Assembly: GCA_016858145.1 (NCBI GenBank)
Contig: JAEHOE010000015.1
Location: 372,001-436,000 of the forward strand
Origin: Edaphochlamys debaryana
Lineage: Eukaryota; Chlorophyta; Chlorophyceae; Chlamydomonadales
Length of the DNA stretch: 64,000 nt
Direction of reading: 5' to 3'
Every line of letters begins with the position of its first letter. Within the stretch, counting starts at the first letter, position 1. Below the pieces are notes generated by a model. The model saw only the letters and a program-made list of their open reading frames with translations. It ran no database searches and was not told where the DNA came from. This document shows positions 42,869-53,402 of this stretch, one piece after another. The position numbers were made by a program, and so were the translations under genes.

Positions 42869-45800
42869 ATGATATATCAGCTAGGACTGCTTTTAGCAAC
42901 TCTCGCGGGCTCAACTGCGTGTATCTTCAAGTATGGAAGCAATCCCGAGGGCCTCGAGCACAGCGGATACATAACGGCACCATGTGAGCACGTCAGGATG
43001 GTTGAACTTGACTCACGTGAAACGCCGGGCGTCGGGCGGGGTGTTGCAACTGGTGCCTTGCCGGCGGCAGCTGACCCCAGCTGCTCGCATCCCTCGCAGC
43101 CCTCACTCCCGCCCGCAAAGAGAATAAGCCCCGGCTGGCCGGGCCGCACGGCGGTCCTCGCCTCAGCCTCGTGCCCTCCTTGACCCTTTCCCCCAGGGGG
43201 CTACGGGATGGGCGGTCTCGACTGGGAGGGCGTAGACAAGGTGTGGGGGCAGGCTGGATGGGAAGGAATTGGGGCCCCATGTCAGGCGCACGGCCGCGCC
43301 CCCAAAGCGCCCGACCCACCCCCCTCACCCACTTCCTCGTCACGGCCTCGCCTCACACACTGACCTGTGCCCAGGCCAATCTGCCCTGGGACTGCAAATC
43401 TGGCACTCGGCAGAGTCCCATCCACCTCCACCCGGAGAGGGCCTATGCGCCGGTCCCTGAGGCCGCCCGCTCGCTGTTCGATGTGGGGGTGGTGACCTCC
43501 AACGGAAGCAACGTGCAGGTGGGGGGACCTGGGGCCGCAGGGGCTAACATGCAGGCGGGGGGGGGGCTCTGTGGGGTGGGGTGGGGAGGCGCCGGGGACT
43601 GTGCGGGGAGGTGCTCCGACGGTGCTGGGGAGGAGCTGGGGAGGTGTTGAAGGGTTAGTGGGGAAGGGGGTGGTGACCAGGCGGGGAAACGGACGTGGTG
43701 CTTGTGGTCGGGGACCCCGGCGCTATAACCAAGGAAAGCGGTGGGGTGGTGGCGCAGACCTCGTGGCGGGTCAGCCGTAAGTACAGACCTACAACTCGTC
43801 CAAGCACCCTACTGCCAACGGACAACTGCCAACCGCCAACCACCAACCGCAGGTGATCAACAACGGCCACACCATCCAGCTGGAGTGGGCCGACCCCGCC
43901 TGGGCGCCCAACTTGACCGTTGCGCTGCCCAACCACCGCATGGGGCCCCTCACACGGGCTGTGGAGGAGTTGGGCAGCGGGGCGGGGTTCACGCGGGTTC
44001 AGGTGTGGGCGGTTGAGGCTGGGGTGGGGGGTGCCCAGTAGAGGTGCTGAGGCGGGGTGCGGCTGGCTGGGGCGGGGTGCCCACTCACTTCTGGGCTGGG
44101 GCCGTGTGGTGATGGCACACAGAGGCTTGGCTGGGGCGGCTCTCGTTCTGGCAAGCCGGGACCTGGCTGGGGAGGGGGGTTCGCAGCCAGCCACCAAGCA
44201 CCGATTCCTGCGTGCGCCCACAGGTGACTCCCGTGCAGTTCCACATACACACGCACAGGTGGGAGCGCGTGGGAGCCCGCAAGGCCCGGGGCCGATTGTA
44301 CTGAGGAGGCCCCAGTGCGGGCCCCCACCGCGATTTCGAACGGGTCTGGCAGCGGGGCAACGTTTCTTTCTCATTTGCAGCCGCATGTGCCAGCACTCCT
44401 TGGCATGTGTCATCACCGGGTCTTGGGCGGACGAGGATTCGGCACATACATTCGAAACGCAATGCCCCCACCCCACGGCCCTTCACCATACCGCAGTGAA
44501 CACTTCCTGGCCGGAGCCATGTTCCCCGCTGAGATCCACATCGTGTGCCGGGTGATGCCCGACCAACTGCCAGGGTGCGGCAGCAAGGGCTGCTTCACGG
44601 TGCGTGGGGGCTGGGGGGCAGGCAGGAGCGGGTTGGAGGGCAGATAAACACTTAGCTGGCGGTTAGGAGGAGGCCCCACGAAAGGGATGTTTCTGTCTCC
44701 ACGTCGCGCGGTTAATTGAGGCCCGCCTCTCTCCTCCTCACTCCCGCTCGAACTCCCCCAACCCCCCCAAGGTGGTGGGAGTCATGCTGGCCATCGACCC
44801 CGACGATACCACCGACAACCCCTTCCTTGCACAGTTCTGGAGCATCATGCCGCTCCAGGTGCGTGCTTGTGCGCTCATGTGTGAAAGGAAGCATCCGCTT
44901 TGCTGAATGGAGCGTTGGGTGTGCGAGGGATGGTGGGGAATCGGCGGGAACGGGGCGGCGGGAGTTTGGAATTTAAGCCTGCCCCTGGCTGCCACATGCA
45001 TGCCTCGACAGGAGCGCACCGTTGCCTACCTGCCGCCGGGCGTACGACTAAACCTGTCGGATTTGCTGCCGGCCAACCGCTCGTACTTCACGTACGCGGT
45101 ACGAGATCAGGGGCAGGGGATCTGGAGGGGTTAGGCCAGTGGCACCCCCGACGAGCGGGCAACATGGGGCCGTCGCAAGGAGCGGTATTACCCGGGGGCC
45201 GCCCCCCAAGTGATATCCTCAAGGCGCTCCGATGAGGGGTCCCCAGCGAGGAGGTCGTCCCCAGCGAGGAGATACCATACCGTATGCACACGGCATCTGA
45301 GCTCATGCCTCGCCCCACCCCCCCGCACCCCCCCAGGGCTCCCTCACCACGCCCCCCTGCACGGAGGGCATCCTGTGGCACCTCATGATGGAGCCACTGC
45401 GCATCTCATACGCCCAGGTGCGTGTCGAGCAGTGTCGACATTGAAACCGGAAAGCACAACGTCACAAGTCGGTTGCGCCCGCTCCTCTGCGCCCGCTCCT
45501 CTCCCACCACTCCCTCACACTGCGCTCCTGTCACCGCCGTCCTCTCACCCCCCACAGTATACGCCGTCCTGCCCGTCCTCCCCCCCCTCAACCCCCCCCT
45601 CTCAATGTCTCAAACCCCCGCCCTCCCACCCCTCTCCCTCTCAAACCCATCCCTGCAGTACGAGAAATTCATCCTCGCCACGGGTGACAACAACTGCTCC
45701 GTCTCCTACCCCGCCAACGCCACCGCCCCACCCGCCCGCGTGGAGGCGCTGCCCGCCGACGCCCACCGCCGCCACCTGCACCACCACGACGGTGATCACG

Positions 45801-46710
45801 GCCACAGCCGCCATCTCCACGGCCATGATCACGATCACGGCCACCATCATAATCACGATCATGATCATGATCACGGCCATGATGAGGGACATCAGGATCT
45901 TGGAGATGCGGATCTCAGCCATGGGGGTCATGGGGGTGGGGACCTCGCTGACCCGCTCTCCGGTTCAAGCCAGGCCCGGCGGCTGCAAAGCGATGACACC
46001 AGTACGAACGAGTACGGCAGCGGATCCAACACTGGCCTGTCCAGTGCCAAGTGAGGCGGGGCGAGGCGGGGCGGGCTTTGCAAGGGTGCGTGGGGCCCTA
46101 TTGCGCGGTTCTAATACATGTGGCTTCAACGTTCCGCCGCTCTCCTTTCCCGAACCCCGTGACCTCTTCCCTGCGCCCCTTCCTGCCACTCACCCTCAGG
46201 TACACGTGCACCAAGCAGGGGGTGGGCAACAACTTCCGCCTCATCCAGCCCACCTACAACCGCGCCATCTACGCCGCCGTCTGGCCCGCGCCGCCCCCCA
46301 CCCCCCTCACCCCCTCCTCCTCCTCCTCAGCGGCCCTCGCCTCCACCCCAACCTCCTCGCCCTCGCCCCAAGCCATGTGGAAAGCCGCCGAGGCCGACCA
46401 GCCCGCGGCCGAAGCCGGCGCGATCTTCGGCGCAATTATTGGCTCCATCCTCGGCGCGGCTTTGGTTGCGCTTGTAGCCGTTGTCGGTTACCGCCACCTG
46501 AAGAAGAAGGGCGTGCTACGGTGGCCGACCGTTGGCGGCGGTTTGCCGTGGGCGGGCCCGGCTGGGCCCGGCGTGGCCGTGATGGGCCTGGGCCCGGGGG
46601 GGGTGCCGGGCGCGGGGCATCGCATGAGTGTGGAGGAGGAGCGGCAGTACATGTTGGCGCCGGGGCGGCAGGGGACCACATCCTTGGATGGAACGGACCG
46701 GCGGGTGTGA
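42869..46710 (+). CDS. Alpha-carbonic anhydrase with His-rich insert and membrane anchor, 582 aa
   Basis: Eleven exons, all in phase: 42869-42983, 43197-43240, 43375-43518, 43853-44002, 44224-44258, 44497-44599, 44772-44858, 45012-45098, 45337-45417, 45659-46050, 46200-46710. Signal peptide MIYQLGLLLATLAGSTAC, then alpha-CA motifs: PWGYGMGGLDW, WDCKSGTRQSPIHL, VINNGHTIQLEW, VQFHIHTHSEHFLAG (first two zinc His), AEIHIVC (third His), and GSLTTPPCTEGILW (Thr-199 region). NFRLIQPTYNR ends the domain. Between GSLTTPPC and NFRLIQ lies an insert of about 130 residues with a dense His/Asp run (codons about 45760-45895). The C-terminus has a TM helix (GAIFGAIIGSILGAALVALVAVVGY spans about residues 487-511) and a cytosolic tail. 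Reaction: CO2 + water to bicarbonate. Inference: an extracytoplasmic, membrane-tethered enzyme in inorganic carbon supply. Confidence 0.95.
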
Positions 46711-46719
46711 GGGGGGCGG

Positions 46720-47128
46720 CAGCCGATGAGGAGCACGGGGGGCAAGGAATGAGGGGCGCACTGGGTTGAAAGCAAAGTGCAGTGCACGATGGCGCGCTTT
46801 GGCGCACTATACTGGGTTGGATTGGATTTGGGGGAGGTAAGGGGTGCAACGGATCTCTTCAAGTTAGGGGTGTAGCGCAATGGATGTGGGAGGCTTGAGG
46901 GGGGTGTGGATTCGGGGCAAGAAGGGGTGTGAGGGGGAAGCAGGTGATGTGAATGAACGCGGGGAGCAAGGAGTAAGGGGGGCAGGAACGTGCTGGGGCC
47001 GATGCAATGTGCAGCTATTCGTGTTCTGCAGCGAGGGGGGGGTCCCAGCAAAGGGGGACGGGGTGCCGTGGATGGGAGCGGCGTGAAGGGGTCGCTGGAC
47101 TGGGGGCTGACGTGCATGATCGCGGCCT
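46720..47128 (+). repeat. Dispersed repeat, copy 1 (about 410 bp)
   Basis: Strongly similar to 55199-55541 in the same orientation. Shared blocks include gaaagcaaagtgcagtgcac, aggggtgcaacggatctctt and gggggaagcaggtgatgtga. It begins 10 bp after the carbonic anhydrase stop, so it forms that gene's 3' UTR. No coding capacity. Confidence 0.9.
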
Positions 47129-49278
47129 TCCCTCCTGGTCATGGAGCACGGGGAGGAAAACATGTGGTCAATCTGGTCATGTACACTGCCTAGGCCAGCC
47201 TGCACGACGAGGAGGATGACCGCTGCAGGCAGGGGGAACAGGCAAAAGTGAAAGGGATGGTCTTGGATGGGATGGGGAGGCCACACCCACCTTTAACCTG
47301 AATTTGAGACCCTGGCCCCACATCCCCGCCCCAAGCCCACAGCGAAGAGCGCGTACCCTCATTCGAAGTCCTGACCTGGGCCCACCCAGCTGGCCCAAGC
47401 TCCACCACCCCTGGCGGGGGCGGAATAGTGCAGAGGCAGTGGGGAGGCAGTGGGCCGCCAGGAGGCGCCCCTAGCATTACCGTGGGGGATCAGCGCTCAA
47501 GCATCAAGCCCGCAACCCCGCCATATACCTGGCTGTCACAGATGCATCAGTGAGGTGCCTAGCCGGGCCCCTGCCCTTGGACCTCGCTGCTTGGGCCGCT
47601 GCCCCTCAACAGCCATCAGCCTTCTCATAGCCACCACGTCCCCCGACTCCCCCCCCTCCTGCTGCTATGACGCCCAGCTTGGCCCCAGGCCTCCCCAGTT
47701 CTCCACGGACCCGCAGAAAAGCCGTGGGCACCCATTACACGGCCCTGAAAGCGGGGGCAGGAAGTGTAAAGATATACACCACGCTACAACTTTGGAGAGC
47801 ACTTTGGAAAGACGAGGTTACGCGAAAAGCAGGCCGGCAGAGTGCGATATGAAATCGTCTCCTACAACCCTGGCGAGGTACTATCCGCAGTGAAGCAGCC
47901 ACCGTGCGGCCAGGTGGCCGAAGCCCAGGCAGGTAACTGTGGTGTTCCCGTCAGACGCGGACGTACCGGAGACCTGAACGTGCGAGTCGGTTGGGTGGGG
48001 GCGGGGGTGGGAGGGGGAAGGGGAACTGGCAGACGAGGCAACGCGAAAAACAGGCCAGCAGAGTGCAGACCCAGGTTCCTTTCCGAACAATCGGGCACTG
48101 GCCAGGTGCAACCCGCTGTGACACGGTGACCATGCGACCACGGCTTTCGCCAGAGCACTGCAAAGTTGTCTGAAGCCGTCCGAAGCGGTCCCACCGGGTG
48201 GGAGGGGGAAAGGAGACACGGGAGACGAGTGACGCGACAAGCAAGGCCAGCAGAGTGGGTGGGAGGGGGGTCCCGAACTTTTGTACAGCTCCCGTCCGAA
48301 CTTTAGTCACAGCGGTCTGACGCAGCCCGCAGCGTAAAAGCGGTATTAAGCAGAGGCTGAACCCTGGGTATGCCTGAGCACCAGAGACATATCCGCGCGT
48401 GGGACACGTCACGACCGGTACTGCCACCGCTGCTAGGCGTCCGGGTGTATTATTATGACCGTAGCTCGTCATATAGGAGGCCTAGGTCATGAATAGCGCG
48501 GATGCAAGGTACCGGAGAGTGGTCCTTGGACGGGGGGATGGTCAATGGACAGGACCAAAGCCCCATCGACGCTTCCGTTTCATGCACAAAGCAGTAGCGC
48601 ATACGAAGCGCAGCCAATTGGCACAATAGTCGAGGGACATGGGTTACATTACGTAATGTACGGCAAGGGGGTGGGGTGGGGGGTTAGAAGACATCAACGA
48701 AGCGAAGCGCTTGGTTGTGGCGTAGGGCGTTTCCGCGGGGGGGGGGGGGCGGGGGGGGGGGGGCGGGACTTTTGTGGGGTGATGTATCAGACTAATGTGT
48801 TTACCCCCCCCCTGCTGAAAGTACGCTGATGCGGTTGGAAAGGCCGCCGTGGGTAGGCAATGGGCTGGCTGCAATGGGAGCCCGTGCCTTCAGGGCTTCA
48901 GGGGGTGCCTGCGGGGGGTGCCTCCGGCGTCCGGGGGTTGTCAGCGGAACCGAACCGAACGAGCCTCAGACCGACTTGGGGAAGCGAGGAGGAGGGGAGC
49001 ACCGCGGGAGGCACGCGGATCCAGGACATCTGTCGCAGGCGACCTCAGTTTCCGAGCTTGCATTCGACTTTAGAGGTTCGCTATGTGATAGAAAACATAG
49101 AGAACAAGTAGTCTCGGCAAACAGGGCTGTATTTGGCCGCACCACTGCTCACCTGAACACAAGGCTTACGCTGTGGTTGAACAACTTCACATGCGTGCTT
49201 TAGACAACAACGACGCAGCAGTGGCGCCAAAAAAGGTCGCACGGGCCCGGCATTCTCGCGCGACGTGTGGAGACCACG
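47129..49278. other. Intergenic with degenerate repeats, no supported gene
   Basis: Lower-GC DNA with no credible ORF. It contains three diverged copies of an acgcgaaaa[g/a]caggcc[g/a]gcagagtg-type unit (about 47820, 48040 and 48230; spacing about 200 bp), a 16-bp palindrome at 48645-48660 (tacattacgtaatgta), and a poly-G tract at about 48736-48767. A TGTAA at about 47766 could end the carbonic anhydrase transcript. The 5' UTR of the downstream kinase-like gene should lie near 49200. Confidence 0.6.
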
Positions 49279-52200
49279 ATGCCGACGATCCGCCAGGCGC
49301 TGGTCGGGGTTTCTGGAGAGGACGCGAACTCGGTGGCCCCCATCATCACTGCGCTTGAGCGCGAAGGCTTCAATGTGGACACCCAGGTCGCCGCGAGTTG
49401 TGCTTTCCTCTTGTTGCAGCCGGATAAGGAGTTGAGGGAGCGGCTGAACCTCCGGCAGCGCAAGGTCGTCGAGGCGGTCATCAGTTCAGGTGCGAGGGCA
49501 CGGGGTTGAGTGGGTAGGGCTGACCGCGTGTCCACCTGTTCGCATTTCCACCTGCCCATGTTGGTTTGCGCAAGCACCGTCTGCTTCCCCCCGGCCGCTC
49601 GGAAATCTTAGGCGCGGCGGCTGGCCTGGGCAAGGAGAGCATGTCAGGAGCCGGTGAGTTTTTTGGGCGAGGCCTCGGGGCGGCGCCGCATCGGCCAACT
49701 GCACTCTGTAACCTACCTTCTCCTATTTGTACCACACAGACTTCACCGCCGCCTTCCTGCGCGAGAAGCTGACGCCGTTTGGCTCAAAATGCTTGTGGGG
49801 GCCCTCCTCAGATCTAAAGCGCTACCTGGCTGAGCGCATCTGCTTGCCGATGCCTGATGCGGACGTCCAGCGGCTTTGCCAGCAAGACGGAGAGCTGGTG
49901 GACATCCTTGTACCCATCACCAAGCTGCCCGAGGTGAGTACGCCACACCAGCAATGTTTGACGTATGTGGACCTGCTTGGGCCCTTGGCTGGCCCCATCG
50001 GTCCCTAACCCTAGCCTTGCCATCGTGTAGGCGTTGCGCGCTACGGAGCTTAGCTACCACGTCCGGCAAGTCCTGACAGGCGCTCAGGTGCAGCAGACTG
50101 GCCAGGCTGAGATGTACACGGCGTTCAGGACCTACAACCTGGTTGAGGGCACACTGGCCTTCATCAAGCTGTACCTGGACGCGGTTCCACTCGTGATGGA
50201 CCGGAACGTGGCAAATCCGAGTGGAGCTACGGGTGAGTGGGCTGCGCGCGTCGTCAGGCATGCAGTCGTCCTCCTGTCATCACTGCGGCTTTTCGCTGTT
50301 GCGTGCTGCAGCCAAGAAGCTGCGGCCCGACTTCCTGTGCTGGGTCAACAATGTCCTGCTGTTTAAGGGGGAAGAAAAGGCTACGGCCGCCCAGATGAGC
50401 GAAGCCGTAGCGGAGCTGACGAGCAACCTGTCCACCGTTTGGCTGGACGACCTCATGCCGACCCACATGCAAGCCCCGTGCATGTTGGCTTACGCAGCAG
50501 CTGGCACGGAACTGCAGGTGGGCCAGTGTCATGGGCATTGTGGTCTGGGCCGAGTGCAGGGTTTGGGACCACAGCTTAAACGCAGACCTAGCTCCATTCC
50601 TTTACCCAAACCCTTGCATTGCATTGCCCTCCCTTGCAGTTTTTCTCTGTCCGCAAGCAGTGAGTCCGCAGTTGGGGGTAACGCAAGTCTGTTCGCCCAA
50701 CGCCCTCTTGGTTCCTCATGCGTTTGCCCTTCGGTGGACTCCTGCCCTTGCGCTTGCAGGGCTGGCGTGGCGACCGCAGAGCCCATTAGCTCTGCCATGG
50801 ATCTCAGCACGTTCCGGGGGCGGCTGCGAGCCTTCACCGCCACCTGCAACATATGGCGCCTGCTGGCCGGGTTCGCAGAGACTGACCTGAGAACGTCCAC
50901 GTGCCTTGGACAAGTGCTCAAGTCGGTTGGTGGCAAGTGCACCGTCACCCTGCTGCCAGGTAGGTGCGCACAAACCGGCACCGCGGGGCTGTCATTGGAC
51001 GGGTCCACTTCAGCTGTGGTGCTGTCTTGCCGGTGCCTCGTAGGGGCAAGCCGAGCGAGCGGCGCCCGCCCGTAACACTTCGTTGCTTTAGGGGTGGGGA
51101 CAACAAGGCTCGCGTCGTCCAAGCGAGCCGCACCCTGCCGCACCCGTGAATGCCATTACCCCACCACCCACACCAACCGCCCCGGCCCTTGCCCTTGCTC
51201 CTGTCGCCCTTGGATGGCGCTACCGGTACAGCAGGATGGCGTGTTGCCGCTCGCGCCTCCGATAGCGCTCCAGCGCTGCCATCACAGCTGCGTCCTGCCT
51301 CGCTAACTATTCTCCCGCTCATCCCCCCCGCCTCCACCCCATGCCCGCCTGACTCGGCCTCCATGGCCCGGGCCTCCTCGAACAGTGCTACCGCTAGTGA
51401 AAGCCGTGCTGGTGCTAGTGCTAGTGCTAGTGCTAGTTAAGTGTCCATGTTGTTTGTGGCCTCGCCAGCGGCCGCTAACATTGAGCCTTAGGTCGCCTGC
51501 TCCTCTAGCCTCTTCTCCACTTTTCGTAGCCGCCAATCTGGCCTTTGACCGACCCCCCCCCCCCCCCCCCCCCCCCCCCCACACGCATCCAGGCTTCGTC
51601 TACAAGTGCATCCAGGGCTTCCAGGAGCACTCTCGCTACACCAGCTTTGAGCTCCTGTGCGAGCTGTATGACAAAATGGCCCAGCCCCAGCTAGCACAAG
51701 CACGCAATCGTGCAGGCTACCAAGCCGCCACGGCTGGGTGACAGCGGGACGTACGAGGTGTACCTGGCGCCCGTGGGCGAGCCTTGCCTGGGGCCTCCCG
51801 CCAACGAGGCCGTGGCAGCTCGCGCCGTGCACGGCGTGCTGTGCGTGCTGGCGGCGCTGCACAGCGAAGGTGCGTGCGGAGGGAGGGAGGGAGCGGAGAG
51901 GATTGTGAGCACTAAGGGGAGGGAGTCCGTCGCAATCCAGCTCTTCACATGCACCCCGGGCTAACACTTGAAGGGGGGGGTGCCCAAGTTAGCCAGGGGC
52001 CGGGTGGCAGTCCTAGATCAGCAGTAATGCGCATCCGTTCGACCGACAGGGCTCAATGCCGAGCGCCCCTGTCCACAGGCTTCGTGCACCGCGACGTCCG
52101 GTGGCAGAACGTCATCCGCCTGCCCACGGATGACCGCTGGCTGCTGATTATGCTGATCGACCTGGAGAACGCCGGCAAGGCGGACTGCGACTGCAGCGAG

Positions 52201-52410
52201 GACCCCTTCCCCCTCGCGTGCTGGAGCCGCCGCACCCTCGAGGCCGACGGCCGGTACACGGCTGCGTCCGACCTCCGCATGGTGGCCGAGCAGCTGCTCG
52301 ACCAACTCTGCCTGCCCCCGGGCGGCAAGGGCAGCGCCCTGCGGCAGCAGCTGCTGGAAGGCGCTCCGAGCGCCGCGGAGGCTCTCGAGCACCCCTGGTT
52401 CTGTACATAG
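49279..52410 (+). CDS. Protein-kinase-like protein of Crinkler (CRN) type
   Basis: Exons: 49279-49489, 49740-49933, 50031-50232, 50312-50517, 50640-50659, 50760-50959, 51592 to about 51700, about 51700-51869, 52079-52410. The first seven join in phase. The N-terminal part (MPTIRQALVGVSGEDANSV, FTAAFLREKLTPFGSK, LCWVNNVLLFKGEEKA) is unassigned. The C-terminus is a reduced kinase lobe: TYEVYLAPVGEPCLGPP, AVHGVLCVLAALHSEG, FVHRDVRWQNVIR (HRD...N catalytic loop), LIMLIDLENAGK (DFG replaced by DLE), RTLEADGRYTAASDLRMV, LEHPWFCT end. Known: HRDxRWxNV plus DxE is typical of Crinkler-type and related kinases in oomycetes, fungi and algae. At 51665-51700 the two exons do not join in frame with any GT-AG pair I could find, so a sequencing error, a non-canonical intron or pseudogenisation is possible. 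Confidence 0.62.
51553..51580 (+). repeat. 28-nt poly-C tract in intron, just 5' of a splice acceptor
   Basis: An uninterrupted run of 28 C ends 11 nt before the acceptor of the exon starting at 51592, acting as its polypyrimidine tract. Its length is error-prone and may be collapsed or expanded in the assembly. Confidence 0.95.
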
Positions 52411-53009
52411 GCTGCGGTGGAGGTTCCCGGTGGGGTCGCGCTGCTACTGAGCCCCGGGCGGAGCAGTGCGGGGCGGGACGGTCGGGAGAGGGCAACAGCA
52501 GCTGGCGGCTGGGGCGGGGTCGCGCGTGAAGTCCATTATTGCCGTCCGAAGCACGTGCAGCCCGGACCGTGCGCGGACCTTTCGAACCTCGGCGGTGGTG
52601 GCGGGGGTGGCCCCGTCAGCAGCGGCAGGGGTGGCACCGGCGACGGCAGCGGGGGCGGCCCTGGCGGCAGCGGCGGGCACGGCCCCGATGGTGGCAGTGG
52701 AGGCGGCCCGGGTGGGGCTTACCGCAGCCCTGGCGCGCAGACCGCCGCCGGCGGGGGGCGAGGACGCAAGCGGCGAGGCGGGGATGGCCCCAGCAGCGCT
52801 GGCCCCAGCGGTGGTGCCAAGCGGCAGGCCCGGGGCGGGGCGGGAGACGGGGGCGGAGCTGGTGCAGGCGGCGCAGGGAGCGGCGTGGGGCCGTCCGCAG
52901 GCAAGTGGCCCCGGCGCGCAGGCTGAGGGCGGCGGCGGTGCAGCGAGCCCTGGCCAGGCAGCGGCAGGCATCCCCACGGCGGCAACCGCCTCCTCGGCAC
53001 CCTCCTCAG

Positions 53010-53281
53010 CACGTCCTGATCATCGACGAGTACAGGTCTAGCAAGGTGGGAGGGGCGCATCAGTAGGTTAGCTTGTCATTATCGTTGTCCGCGTCATTGT
53101 GTCCCGCCACTTCGCACCCTTCCTTACCCGATGCCCCTCCTATTTGTGCAGTCACGGGCACAGACGTGCTACAGCTGCGGGCACCAGGACATGGTGCTGA
53201 GGGATGGGCTGGCGGGCCTGCGGAGAGGCCAGCGGGCCTGGTCAGCGAAAGACTGCAACAGTTGCTTCACACAACTTGGGT
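53010..53281 (+). pseudogene. Fanzor/TnpB-like RuvC-II and zinc-ribbon fragment
   Basis: Two exons: 53010-53045 (after cag; HVLIIDEYRSSK, donor gtgggagg) and 53164-53279 (after cag at 53161-53163; TCYSCGHQDMVLRDG, GQRAWSAKDCNSCFTQLG, donor gtaggt). Spliced, they read DEYRSSK-TCYSCG followed 29 residues later by CNSC. Known: D-E-x-[RT]-[TS]-S-K-T-C-x-x-C with a second CxxC is the RuvC-II glutamate plus zinc ribbon of IS605-type TnpB and eukaryotic Fanzor nucleases. The expected next element, an RDxNAA RuvC-III motif, is not found, and no RuvC-I Asp is identifiable in the Gly/Ala/Arg-rich 52411-53009. Inference: a decayed or partially captured Fanzor. An IS605-like element with ends was not found. 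Confidence 0.5.
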
Positions 53282-53402
53282 AGGTGCGGGGGCGGGTGGG
53301 TGGGCTGGGGAGGGCAATGGACGACTCGGCGGGTGTGCTATGTGAAGGGCTGCTCTGGTGTGGTGGTGGACTTGGCTAACCCGCAATCCAACCCCATTCC
53401 CA

